Assembly (NCBI GenBank): GCA_038025085.1
Contig: CM076140.1
Coordinates: forward strand, 18,226,001-18,290,000
From: Tetragonia tetragonoides
Taxonomy: Eukaryota; Streptophyta; Magnoliopsida; Caryophyllales; Aizoaceae
Direction of reading: 5' to 3'
Length of the DNA: 64,000 nt
Below are positions 9,973 to 20,642 of the stretch, piece after piece (within the stretch, counting starts at the first letter, position 1; each line of letters opens with the position of its first letter). The notes below the pieces were generated by a model. It worked only from the letters and a program-made list of their open reading frames with translations, did no database searches and had not been told where the DNA came from. Made by a program: the position numbers and the translations under genes.

Positions 9973-10830
9973 TGAGTTCATTTCGTGTGGCCACGACACC
10001 TAGGATGCCATGTAAGCGCCAAAAATTTTGTGGACATGACACCTAAGATGCCCCGCAAGTGCCAAGTTCGTGTGGTGATGACACGTATGCCGCCACCTAA
10101 GCCTCCATCCAAGTGTGTCAAACATTAATTAATAATCATTATTTGACTTCACAAGTACAACCTATTATATTTATTATCATATTGTTAAGATTATAAAATA
10201 CAATAACTTTTGTTACACAACTTTAAAAATTATAATTCTTCCTCCATTGGATCAGGTTCGAAAAATACTTCAAAATGAGATACATATGTACTATGTCCTA
10301 CAAAAGTTGAGTTATTTTCGTGGGAGGATAACACGTGAGACGCCACATAGGAGTGATATATTCGTGTGAAGATGACACGTATGCGCCATATCGGTATACT
10401 TATAAAGTGAGTCCAATTCGTGTGGGCACACACGTAGGACGCCACGTATGGGGCGTAAAATAGTGAGATGATGACCCCTAAGGGCCACGTAAGCAAAGCT
10501 TGCCACATAGGCTAATAACTCACAATCCAAGTGTCACTTATTAATGCCTTATCATTAGTTGGCTTTATTATATATTTATTACTTAGCATTTTTTTATATT
10601 ACAAAATAAATAAAAAACTTTAGTTACGTAAGTGAAAAAAATTATAAATCTTGCTTCAATGGATTGGATTTGAAAAAATCCTCAAAATGAGATCTATGTC
10701 TTATAAAAGTTAGGTCATATTCTGGCGGTGATGACATGTAGGATGACATATAAGAGGAAATGTTTGTATGAAGATTACATGTAGATGCCACATGTGTACA
10801 ACTTGGTTGAAAAACAATAAACGACACTTC
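9971..10830. repeat. Tandem array, second block
   Basis: Two more units of the 8105-9030 repeat, with the AAATCTTGCTTCAATGGATTG-type landmark near 10230 and 10645. Each has one or more GATGACACGT or CACGTAGGACGCC words. The separation from the first block is explained by the MITE, the TA tracts and AT-rich sequence between them. Confidence 0.6.
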
Positions 10831-11268
10831 TAAGTTCTAACGATTTGATGTCATATGTATTTAACTTGACCTTTAATCTTTTATAACATAAATGAAATTT
10901 ATTTAAGTGGTACGTTCCTACATGATCTACTTAACTATCCGAATTGGATTAAACTAAATTGAACTAATAATAATTGAGAGAATAAAGTCTTAATATACTC
11001 GAAGAAAGGTTTATTAATATTTATCTCTTTTTTTTCTTTTTAGAATTTTGATGTAGGCTAAAATTATGTTTATAAATCAATCTTTTTTACATTCATTCTA
11101 ATTTTGATATAGATCGATATAAAGGGACATTTCATTCCAAAAATATTAAAATAATCAAATGTAATTAGTTGTGCAGTATAAAACATGCATGATGTATTGC
11201 TAAGGAAGTTATTTTCATTTTCGAGATATAGTCACCGAGTCCGTGCGGAGCACGGAGTTAAAACTAGT
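10831..11268 (+). mobile_element. Helitron-like 3' terminus (copy 1)
   Basis: The end reads CCGTGCGGAGCACGG followed by AGTTAAAACTAGT. The first part is a hairpin with a 6-bp stem (11241-11246 pairing 11250-11255), 8 bases before a terminal CTAGT at 11264-11268. Plant Helitrons end in CTRRT preceded by such a hairpin. The 5' boundary and any RepHel gene are not visible, so this is a non-autonomous copy, probably including the tandem array upstream. Confidence 0.6.
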
Positions 11269-12418
11269 ATATATATAAAGTTGGGTAAGATTGCTAGTAA
11301 CATGAGAAGTGTCACATTTTGATTGATTAATATTTATTTTTTATTTTGATTTTTAATATTGTGAGTAATGAATTGTTAAAATAATTGCTATAACTTATTC
11401 ATATTTCTTAATTTTATTTAATAGTAAAATTGCATTAATACAACCTAAAATAGCATTAATCTCCCGCATTAATGTTGTCCATTATAATTTTTGACTATTC
11501 ACGTATTGTAAGGATGCTTGACTTGACAATGAGTTGTCTATACAAGAAAATTTATTTGCTATTAAAAAAAAAATTAAATTTCTAATCAATTCGGTATAGA
11601 GGATGAATATTTCGCACGGTATATAGTTGTGGGTAAAAGCGCATGTAACGTACAAGTGTCATAATTTGATAAATCTAAAATGACATTAATGTCCAGTTTT
11701 AACGTTATTAAAATTATAAAATTTTTAATTGAGTATAGATGTTGAATATTTGGGGAATAGATGCACATAATATCTAACAAGTTTTATGTAATTGTGGGTA
11801 TCAGCGTAGGTAAGTACAAGAGTCACATTATGAGGACTTACCTACTATTTTCATTTTCCTAGATGGTGAGTTATTTGCAATTGTTTTTCCATTTGAAAGG
11901 AAATTAGTCTTCCAATTTCTAAATTCGAATTAGTGAAATACACATTAGGTGATGATCTAATCAAACTGATAAATGTTTAATAGCAATAATTATATTAATT
12001 GGTATAAAAGTATGTCACGTGAAAATGTACTATTATTTGTGGAGATAATCATCGTCAATATGAAAGTGTTCAAATTTTAATTAAGATTTATATTTGAGGG
12101 TATAAACCATAGTTTAGACATGTGACTAAATTTTGCACGGATAAGCGAAAATAAAATAACATGTCTCACATTTGTAATGCAATTTATTAAGTTATATTTT
12201 TGGTGTACAATCGCAAGTTAGGTAATAATTTATAGATTTTTGTTTTTATTAATAGGACAATGATAAGTAATATGACATGTAACCTTTTGGTCAATCACTA
12301 TATTCAATATTTTATATATAACTTTCTAAAATTTTAAAAACGCCAAAAAATTAGCTGATAATATTATACATATAGTAATAAACGGAAAGTTCGTGCGTAG
12401 CACGGGCTATTTCCTAGT
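11269..12418 (+). mobile_element. Helitron-like element (copy 2)
   Basis: About 1.15 kb of AT-rich non-coding DNA ending in CGTGCGTAGCACG (a 5-bp-stem hairpin, 12392-12404) and, after GGCTATTTC, CTAGT at 12414-12418. No coding potential was seen. The start is inferred from the previous element's end and a short TA run; a TC 5' terminus was not pinned down. Confidence 0.5.
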
Positions 12419-13034
12419 TAATTCTAATTTTGATATAGATTGATGAAAAAGGACATTTTATACCAAAAATATTAGTGAAATGTAGCATTAATTGTGCGGT
12501 ATAAAACAGGCATGATCAACTGAAGATTGCTCACATTTATTTTTCTAGTGCCCTATCTCAGCCCTTGTTTGGAAGCAAATCCTCTGCTGGGTAGGCATCA
12601 AAAGAGGCGTGCTGAGTCTGGGTCATGAACTCAGGTGGTTTATGATGTTTTGCAGGAGGAATACCATAATGCACCGAATACAGAGAGCTGCTCTTATTGC
12701 CACAATGAATTGTGGCTTGAAAGGAATTTTAGGGTGTTTCAAAGTAGGGAAAGATCTGTAAATTGTATAGTTAGACAGATCCAACTAAATGTGTGTGCTA
12801 GATTTGTAAAGCTGTATGGTAGAAATGCTAAGGGTGTGTTGCTGAGCCTGTAACTCCTACAGTGCTCCTTGCAACCGAAAAATGTGTAATTGTTTCCCTA
12901 TTCTGGGGTTTTGCAATGGAAAATTTTACCCTTTTTCCAAAAAAAACAAAACAGGCATGAGGTATCACTTAAGAAATTATCTCCATTTTCGAGAGATATT
13001 CACGAGTCCGTGCGTAACACGAAGATAATACTAA

Positions 13035-13035
<1 letters not shown>
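12419..13035 (+). mobile_element. Helitron-like 3' terminus (copy 3), split by a LINE
   Basis: 12419-12515 plus 12961-13035 together match 11097-11268 (ATTCTAATTTTGATATAGAT, GTATAAAAC.GGCATGAT, TCCATTTTCGAGA, GAGTCCGTGCG). The last part has a hairpin CGTG..CACG and terminates in CTAAT at 13031-13035, directly before a TA microsatellite. The copy is interrupted by the LINE at 12516-12947. Confidence 0.6.
12516..12947 (+). mobile_element. 5'-truncated LINE insertion
   Basis: A 432-bp insertion flanked by the 13-bp direct repeat AAAACAGGCATGA (12503-12515 and 12948-12960) and ending in an A-rich tail. It encodes only the C-terminal part of a plant L1-like ORF2: VWKQILCWVGIKRGVLSLG and ELRWFMMFCRR in one frame, then NELWLERNFRVF in another, so at least one frame change is present. 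It is a classic dead-on-arrival LINE copy inside a Helitron end. Confidence 0.85.

Positions 13036-13038
<3 letters not shown>

Positions 13039-13111
<73 letters not shown>
13039..13111. repeat. (TA)n microsatellite
   Basis: About 73 bp of pure TA, immediately after the Helitron-like end at 13035. Confidence 0.97.
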
Positions 13112-13115
<4 letters not shown>

Positions 13116-13127
13116 ACGGAACTGCTT

Positions 13128-13878
13128 AATGTAAATTCCTAATTACGAAACGCAAATATTTTTACCACATTCCATCCCAAAATACCCTTTTACTTGAAAC
13201 ACAATTTTCTTACTCTCTACACTTTTTTCCCCTCAAATCTCTGTATCATGCTTCGCTTCATCATTGTAAGTCCCCTAAATTACCATATTTTTTACGCAAT
13301 TGATGCAAACATTCAGGTTAATAGATCAAATTTAAATTTAAAAAATTCAACTTAACAATTAAAATTTGATTTCTCTCAATTATTCATTCTCTGGGTTTAT
13401 GGGAGGTGGTTGGGGTCCGTTGCATTTTAGTGGGCTTAGTGGCGGTGGCTGGATGGGGAAGTCTGAAGTGGTTAGGTGGGGGTGGGGCGTCGATCTGGTG
13501 GTGGTGGTGCTGGTAGTGGACCCTTTCTGCGGTGGCGACTGCTTGCCTGAGTCGACCCTTCCGGTGGTCGAAAGAGGGTGGCGGTGGGTTGAGTTAGCAA
13601 TCTAGCATTCAAGGAGGAGCATGTGCGGCTGTTTGAATTAGTTGGAGGCAATATATTTAGGTGGTTCCATGATGCTGATGGGGAATAATAATCATGATGA
13701 GAATTTACTTGGGTAATCAATGATTTCATTTGTTACAGATTTACAGTTGCAAATCAACGTGCCTATGAAAGAGGAGGAGGGAGAGAAGGTTGGTTGAGGG
13801 TGATTAGGATTGTTTTATGTGAAGGGTAGTTTAGGAAAAAAAGATTTACGTTTAGTAATTTGAGATTTACATTTAGCA
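13128..13878. mobile_element. MULE-like element with GC-rich interior
   Basis: The left end (TAATGTAAATTCCTAATTAC, ACGCAAAT) and the right end (reverse complement TAAATGTAAATCTCAAATTA, ACGTAAAT) form imperfect inverted repeats of about 60 bp. The interior at 13390-13600 is GC-rich (GGTGGTGG words) and resembles the style of the element at 5146-6167. No target duplication could be confirmed, because the left flank is the TA microsatellite. ORFs in the interior are not recognised. Confidence 0.4.
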
Positions 13879-14557
13879 ATCCCCTATTCAAATGAGAGCA
13901 CTACTTATGGTGAGATAATGAGAGCAAATATTGACCATTGGATTCGGAAATTAACGACCCTGATCTGTTCTAAAGAGCTTGGACACGCTCGTCATTAATT
14001 AAAAAAGGTATGGGTAATATTGTCCTTTCGCGTGCAGATGCATAATTGCCTCATGCCCAGCCCCTACCCATTCACAGATTCACTCCCGTCTCTCTCTCCC
14101 AGCTCTCGGTCACTCTCTGTCTCTCCTCCATGGATGACCATCAAAGCTCCTACCTTCTTCTCTCTTACCACTCACTCTTTTTCTCTCTCCTCTCGGGTTC
14201 TCTCTCTCTTCGACCTCCTCTCCGTTTCTCTCTCCTCATTTCCCCCTCTATTGCTCTCTGTCTCTCTCAAGCTGTGAAATCGCCATTAATGGCGACTCTG
14301 AGCTCCGACGATGCATCAGAAGCAAATCAAGCGCATGCATGTTCCGATTTGTTGAGAGGACCACCAAAAGCTCCGAATTTGAGCTTAATTTCGATGATTT
14401 CGAGCTCGATGGAAATGGGGATGGCGAAATTGAAAACTAACTCAATAACTTGGAGATGGAATGAAGCTCGATCTACAAGTTGTCGGAGATTTCGAGCTTG
14501 ATTTTGAAGAATCAAGGTTTATTTTTTCAATTTGTTTTCTTCTCATATATAATTTAA
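13879..14557 (+). other. CT-rich 5'-leader-like segment with short ORF
   Basis: 14080-14275 is strongly CT-rich (TCTCTCTC words) like a plant 5' UTR. An ATG at 14289 opens a frame MATLSSDDASEANQAHACSD to a stop at 14501; I do not recognise it. GAGAGCAAATATTGACCAT at 13930 recurs at 35365, suggesting a repeat end. Whether this is a gene start or captured sequence is undecided. Confidence 0.3.
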
Positions 14558-14899
14558 GGGCAAATTGGTGAAAACCCCAAGAAGTTTGGAGTTTTTGCTA
14601 AGAACACCCAAACATTTTCAACTTTGGCAAGTACCCCAAACAAAATGAAAAAGCCTAAGTTTACGCCACTTTAAAAAAAATTGCCCCATTTTGCCCTCAC
14701 GTGCTTTGCACGTGATCATTAATTGGAGTCAGCAATTAATGATCACGTGCTTAAAATGGGACAATTTTTTTTTAAAATGGCTGGTTGGGGGACTTAACAG
14801 GCTTTTTCATTTTGTTTGGGGTACTTGCCAAAGTTGAAAATGTTTGGGTGTTCTTAGCAAAAACTCCAAACTTCTTGGGGGTTTTTCACCAATTTGCCC
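14558..14899. mobile_element. Foldback MULE-type MITE, 342 bp
   Basis: Almost the whole element is one inverted repeat: GGGCAAATTGGTGAAAACCC at the left pairs with the right end GGTTTTTCACCAATTTGCCC, continuing about 165 bp inward to CACGTGATCATTAATTG. The 9-bp target duplication ATAATTTAA flanks it (14549-14557 and 14900-14908). There is no coding capacity. As RNA it would form a long hairpin. Confidence 0.92.
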
Positions 14900-14908
14900 A
14901 TAATTTAA

Positions 14909-15927
14909 TTATATTCGTTTTTTGTCTTAATTTTCGATTTTGTTCTTATATAATTTCGATCTGAAATTATGTTTGTTTGTTGAATTTCGATCTGGATGTG
15001 TGTATGTAATTAATTGTCTTCTCTTTCTTCGTTTTCAACTGTAAATCAATTTCTAGGTTATGGAAATAATTTTGTTTTCAGTTTCATGCTATTTAATTTG
15101 TAGGTTTCAAGAGTAATTCGTTCTAATCTAGGTCAATTTGTTTTTATTATACAGAATGAAATTGAGTACTTTTTTGGGATTAATTTTTGGTCGATTTTCA
15201 GCTTGCTCTATGCTTAATTTGTTTCTGAATTTCCTGATTTAAGTAGAGAATTGTCGTTTGGTATTGATTTTGTTTCGAGTTCTGGATCTCTGTAATGTTA
15301 ATTGGTCGAATTTTCTAGATCTTAATGGATAGGTTTGTGTGCGTTAAGATGGACTCAACATATTTCCAATTTACTAGTTGTTCTGGTGCTCAAGTTTTTT
15401 GTTTTGGTGTTGATTTTGTGTGTAGTTCATGAAATTAAAGTTGATTAGTTAATCTGATTTTGTATATAGATGAAATTAATGTTGACTAGTTCGTGTTTTT
15501 GGATGCTATATTTGAGATTGAGCTGTTAATTTGTTAGGCATTTGAAAATGCGGTGGGTAATTAGGGCTTTGTGCTCTCGATTTTCTGTGTGGATGTGTAG
15601 TTGATGAGATTAAGCTGTTGAGGAGTTACCGTGTCTTGTATTTTTCTTGGATTTACCTGTTGAGTTTGAACTTTGAAGCATGTGAGTTCCTTAGTGGTAA
15701 GCTGTTTGTTGGGTTCATGTGTATGCAAACAATATAGAGCTGCAATATAATTGAGTGCTCAGTGCGAATTTAAGAAAAGTGCTCAGTGTTCGGATGTAAG
15801 AAAATTGAGTGCTGCCACATTCAAATGTGACTGGACTTCTTGATATTGGTCATGTGCAATGTAATTGAGTGCTCAATGGAAATCTGGTAATGAAACCTGG
15901 AGAAGCATTTCCAAGGTTCCTTAAATT
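14909..15927. other. T-rich intron-like DNA
   Basis: Plus strand is T-rich with GATTTTG/GTTTTG words typical of plant introns. No ORF, repeat or RNA gene recognised. Confidence 0.35.
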
Positions 15928-16290
15928 GAAGTTTCATGTGTTTGAGGTTCTGCAATAGATTTAAATTTGGACAATCCATGGAACATCATGAGCGTACCTC
16001 TAGTTATGTCTCTGATTTATCATGTGTCAGAGTTTGGCCGAGTGTACCCTTGGTATAACTTTAGTATACCCTTGAAGTTTCATGTGCTTGAGGTTCTGCA
16101 AAAGATTTAAATTTCCATGGAACACCATGAGCGTACCTCTAGTTATGTCTTTGATTTATCATGTGTCAGAGTTTGGCCGAGTGTACCCTTGGTATACTTG
16201 TAGTGTACCTTGGTAAATTTTTAGTGTACCCTTGGTATAGCTTTAGTGTACCCTTGGTATAGTTCTGGTGTAGTTTTGGTGTGATCCTAG
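15928..16290 (+). repeat. 146-bp direct duplication and GTGTACCCTTGG minisatellite
   Basis: GAAGTTTCATGTG(T/C)TTGAGG starts at 15928 and again at 16074, and the two following segments are nearly identical through GTTTGGCCGAGTGTACCC. Thereafter AGTGTACCCTTGGTATA-type words repeat every 20-30 bases to about 16270. The same TGTACCTTTGG word returns at 19780-19870 and 20405-20480. Confidence 0.75.
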
Positions 16291-16338
16291 TTTACTCATA
16301 TGTATATTGCATGAATTTCTATTGGATTTGTCGTAGAT

Positions 16339-16600
16339 CACTACAACAGAAAACACCTATCACAACGGCGCTACGACAGCGGCTCCGTGTTAGCCGCTGT
16401 CGTTGATATGAATTTGGTGGAAAATATTTAAAAATAATAAAAAAATGAAAAAACTATACCTATGACAGTGGTCGATTTAGAGCCACTGTTGTATATCTAT
16501 ATACGACAGCGGCTCTAAATGGACCGCAGTAGTAGATGCTGTTTAACAGCGTGCAAAAGGCAGACGCTGTCTTAAGCATAGTAAAATAAATAAAAAATAA
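16339..16600. mobile_element. CACTA-type terminus with subterminal repeats
   Basis: CACTACAACAGAAAACACC at 16339 matches the terminal motif of plant CACTA (En/Spm) transposons. It is followed by repeats of ACGACAGCGGCT in both orientations (around 16373, 16392 and 16501), as in CACTA subterminal regions. The opposite terminus was not found, so the element's extent and strand are unknown. The exon-like pieces further right could be its cargo. Confidence 0.6.
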
Positions 16601-17147
16601 AAAGAGGAAAGAAAGAAAGGGCAGAAAAAGACGCTCATCTTCTCAAATCTCAACCTCACCAGCAGGCCAACACCACACAAACTTTCCATTGCTCACTCGA
16701 CCTTCCCACTGTCACTCTCCCATCCCATTTTCGCCATTTGCAAACCTTCACCCCACCACTTATCTCTCTCCTCCTACATGGCTTTCACCATTTGCAATCC
16801 CTAACTGAATAAATTGCGAGCAAGATCTGCTTTGGTTTAGGTCAATTCTTGTTCATCTCACCATTATTTCATTTTCGTATGAATAATTTCGCACCTCTTT
16901 AACCCGTTCTAAGTACCCAATTTCAGTTCCATAGAAATTTCTCAATTTTAACTTAACCCAAAAAAACATACCCTGAATTTCAACCCAAAATCAGCCCAAA
17001 TTGTCCCTCCAAAGCCTCAATTTTGTAAACCGAAGATTCATCTCATCAAATTCCCAAATGGGTGATGCTAGAAGACCCAGTTCAGACTCAAAAATTGTTT
17101 TCTAGGGTTTTAGGGTAGATTACTGACTTTTACTCAATTGTGTGCAG
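16601..17147. other. C/T-rich leader-like DNA
   Basis: Starts with an A/G-rich run, then a CT-rich segment (16640-16800) like a 5' UTR. No coding sequence recognised. Confidence 0.3.
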
Positions 17148-17221
17148 TTAGCGAGGAATTGCATAGACAGGCTACACGAGCTGGTGAAAGAAGAGTTCCT
17201 AAACAAATAAGCTTTGCTGAG
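17148..17221 (+). pseudogene. Exon-like piece, unidentified
   Basis: A 74-nt stretch between an acceptor (TTGTGTGCAG) and a donor (GAG|GTAAGA). It is open in the frame SEELHRQATRAGERRVPKQI, and also partly in another frame. No family recognised. The splice signals are the main evidence; it may be captured gene sequence in the CACTA-like region. Confidence 0.3.
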
Positions 17222-17848
17222 GTAAGATCTTTGTTGTTCTGGGTTTGTGATTTAGTGGGTTGTAGTCAAGAAATTTTCGGGTTTGGATTTTGTTGTGCAA
17301 AATTGTAGGTAAAACTTGCTAAATTTGGTGATTCTGGGTCTGAGCTATTGATATTCTGAAAATATTGGGTGTTTCGATATGTATTGTTGCTGCGTTTAGA
17401 TTATTCTCGTGGGTTTGTTGAGTTTGTTTACTGGGTCTGCGTTCAGATTATACTCGAGGGGATATTCTCTTAGCTGAAGAACTGAATCTTGTACCAGGAG
17501 CTGTTATATATAAAAAGCTTATTGTTGTATGTATTAATTGGAAAAAGTGTCTCACAATCATGTGGTAATTAGATGAATAATACTTTGCAGTAAAGCTATC
17601 TTTGGTCTGGAGATCCTTTTGTACGATGTTTTACATTCCTTCCTGGCATCTTTTTTGTCTAATTTTTTTAGCTTAGTAGAACGGAGATAAATCGAGGTAA
17701 CTCTAGGGGCTACTTGCATTAGGCAACTATGCCAACATCAGGGTTTACCACATCCCCGTAGATTTTTTGTCATTGGAAAAATGGCCCTAATACACATGAT
17801 CGGTGTCCTGATTTAGTCAGTTACTGCTTATCTTCTCTATCTTTGCAG

Positions 17849-18024
17849 CCTTCTCCCTTGAAAATGCCTGCCAAAGCAGAGAGTTCGGTGACATTCTCGT
17901 CTCCTTCAGCTAAAACCTTTTTCTTTCAAGTAGAGGCCATGGTGGTCAGACAATTGCATTAGCTGTAGCTCAGTTTTGGTCAAGTGGGCTACCAAGTCAG
18001 GAAACAACAATGGTGGACTTTGAG
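17849..18024 (+). pseudogene. Exon-like piece with TPP2-like segment
   Basis: Between acceptor TCTTTGCAG and donor GAG|GTATAC. The 3' part reads GGQTIALAVAQFWSSGLPSQ and then TTMVDFE. This is reminiscent of the plant tripeptidyl-peptidase II segment IAQFWSSG..SHE...VDFE; I cite it from memory and hold it loosely. An inner acceptor near 17932 would make that part a separate exon. No protease domain (Asp/His/Ser triad) is present in the window, so at best this is a gene fragment. Confidence 0.35.
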
Positions 18025-19231
18025 GTATACCTCTTCTTCCGATTTCAAATCTCAAGTTTTCAATGCTTTTCTTCAGTATATAAAAAAAGGGAGAGAAACT
18101 TTCCTTGTCTGGATGTTTGCATTTTAGCAGATTACATATGCATTTTAGTAGATTGCATTAGCATTTTAACAAATTAACATAAGGTGTTTGGTTAATTACA
18201 TTTTGCTTAGGAGTTTAGGACATTTTACAATTTGAATGTTTAAAATGATAGACAAAGGGTAAGGGTTGCTTCTTTTCTTAATGATAGGGCGTTTAATTAA
18301 TACAACAGACTTCTGCTCATCTTTCCGTTGATCCTGCTGAACACTAATTGCTGTTGGGATTACTATGCCTGGCAAACTGAAGGTTCTAGTCGGCCTGAGC
18401 AGTTGGTGAGTTACTTGAATGTGCATAAACTGATGTGTACTGCCACCGTTACTTCTGTGTTTGTAGATATTCTGTTAGTTTTGGAGGATTATGCTCAAGT
18501 ACCGCTACCATTTTAAGGGGTCTGACGTCTGATATGGAGGAACATGGGAAATCAAGGTGTTTAGTATCACATGCGTTGCTAATCATTTGCTTTTTGGAAC
18601 TTAATTTTAGTGAAACATTTGCTTATTATTGGATTTGAGGTTTTCGGATGTGAAAACGTTGCTGACTTGCTGGTGTTTATTTCTCCTCTGTTGTGTTCAT
18701 TTGTTTCTCTCACTTCAAAATCTTTTTCTGTTTTATTTTGATTTTAGTTTCAATTTCGTTTGTTCTCATTCTATTTCTTTGTGTGTCTATGTCTTTCTAT
18801 CCCCACATTTTAACAGTTTCTTATCTTGTTTTTTGTTATAGGCACTCTCTCTGAATCACTGAAATTGCACTTCAAGGGGCTCAAGTGTGTAAGTAATTAA
18901 TAGAGTCTGTACTGCTGATGTTTTGCATGAACAGGACAGATTTTGTGTATCCTTATTCACTCTCTTCAGAAGTTCAACACATATATTATCCAAAGAAAGT
19001 TAAACAATGGTCTGCTCAAATATACCTTTTGTATCTCTGGTAATTATTTTAGAGTCAATATATTCTGTTTAAGTAGATACTCATTTTTAACTTATCCTTC
19101 CCTTGGCACTTGTAGTGTGTGGCACATTAGCTTTACCAATTCTCTGTACTTGTAGGTTTGGACTGGAATCGAGCAATTTTGTGTATGTCGATTTTTTCTT
19201 GTATTTTTTTTCACGGTGCTGTTCATTACAG
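18025..19231 (+). other. Intron-like T-rich DNA, short ORFs only
   Basis: T-rich, several possible splice sites, and an open piece NTNCCWDYYAWQTEGSSRPE near 18335-18400 before a GTGAG donor that I cannot assign. Nothing else recognised. Confidence 0.3.
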
Positions 19232-19370
19232 ATGTTATGGTAGTGCTAAGCCTCTTGAGAGCTATTGTGCCCATCTTTTGCTGTCATGCCTGTCAAAGGA
19301 TGAGATCTACATCTCTATGCTGGAGAACAAGAGCTACTGTGTTGTTCATGCCCCTCGATCTAGTGATCAG
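19232..19370 (+). pseudogene. Exon-like piece, unidentified protein
   Basis: A 139-nt stretch from acceptor TTCATTACAG to donor CAG|GTAGAT. It is open throughout as CYGSAKPLESYCAHLLLSCL, SKDEIYISMLENKSYCVV, HAPRSSDQ. Codon pattern and splice sites look real, but I do not recognise the family. It may belong with the pieces at 17148 and 17849 or be independent. Confidence 0.35.
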
Positions 19371-20313
19371 GTAGATTTATTCATATAATTGAGCTTTCCT
19401 TGTGATGAATTTGTGAGTTTCCGTTTCCTTTGCCTCTTGATTCTAGCTTCGTACAATAATTTGGATCCAGTCTCGGTGACAAATTTGTTAGCATTATGAT
19501 ACATGTGATTAGTGAGGTCTTTATCTTTCTTCCTGAACACTTCATTTCAATGGTGTTTCCTGAGACCACCTTTACAACTTTGATCAACGGTTCGGTCACA
19601 GTCAACCAGCTCCTACTCGGAGAGAGAGGTCATGTTTCCTGTCAAAGTCTGATTATCCTGCTACCCTTGCCTTATGTGCTTAGTTGAGTTAATTCCATGT
19701 GTATCTAGGAGTATCAAGTACAGAGTATGTACATGTTTATGATTAATTTTGTCCATTGCATAATATAGTTTAATTTGCATGTACCTTTGGTCTAACTTCA
19801 GTGTATCTTTGGTGTGATTGTTGTGTACCTTTGATGATGTTTACTATACCTTTGGTATACTTTTGCTGTAATCACATATTAACGTTCATGCAAGTGGTCT
19901 TACAATGAGGAATGAGGAATGAGGAATGGTGTGATTATCTGTTGGGATCAGTGCTTGAGTTTTGTGCATTTGAGTTTTGATGATGTTTTACTGTACATTT
20001 TGGGTGATGTGTACATAAATGGGGACTGCGTGAAGCAAGCATTTGCTATGTGGTGTTTCCATAGAGCTGCAGAGAAGGTAATCTAGATGAAGGTAATCTA
20101 GATGCTATTTTTTACAGGTCATCTATAATTCTGGTTTAGACTTTAATAATGGGTGTCAAATAGTTACATTAGGTGGATGCATGTAAAGACCGTGCATCTG
20201 AAACTCAGGCCCTTTGTAAATTTTATCTTGTGGTATGTGATTTCCTTGCAAATGCAGTGATTATTGATATCCTTAATGCATTAGTTTTTTTTTTTTTTTT
20301 TTTTTTTAACTCA
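19371..20313. other. Intron-like DNA with short repeats
   Basis: TGTACCTTTGG-type words at 19780-19870, a GAGGAAT triplication near 19910, and a T-run of 21 at 20287-20307. No gene supported. Confidence 0.35.
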
Positions 20314-20384
20314 AGCCTATTAGCTCAATTGGTAGAGCAATGCACCTTTGCACATGGAATGTGGGTTCAAATCCCACATAGGCT
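20314..20384 (+). tRNA. tRNA-like sequence, probably pseudogene
   Basis: AGCCTAT at 20314-20320 pairs perfectly with ATAGGCT at 20378-20384. The D arm GCTC-AATTGGTA-GAGC and T arm GTGGG-TTCAAAT-CCCAC are perfect, so A and B boxes are intact. The anticodon arm (ATGCACCTTTGCACATG) does not form a normal 5-bp stem with a 7-base loop, so no isotype is given. A relative in the opposite orientation lies at 26890-26964. It could instead be the head of a tRNA-derived SINE. Confidence 0.45.
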
Positions 20385-20637
20385 ATATGACGCAAGACAT
20401 AAATATCATGTACCATTGTCTTCTATATCATGTACCTTTGCCTTATGTATCATGTACCTTTGCCTTACCTATAATGTACCTTTTTCTTTTGTATCCGGCA
20501 CAAGTAAGCAAGCAAAAGCCACGACATAAGCCACCTATATTGTCATTTACTTCTTCTTGTTCACTTATATCTGGCACAAGTAAACAAGTAGAAGTAGTTC
20601 ATATTCAGTGAAATAGATAACCCATGTATACTAAAGG
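20385..20637 (+). repeat. ATGTACCTTTGCCTT short repeats
   Basis: ATCATGTACCTTTGCCTTA occurs three to four times in 20405-20480, followed by two copies of a TATC(C/T)GGCACAAGTAA(A/G)CAAG motif at about 20493 and 20569. Non-coding. Confidence 0.55.
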
Positions 20638-20642
20638 TACAC

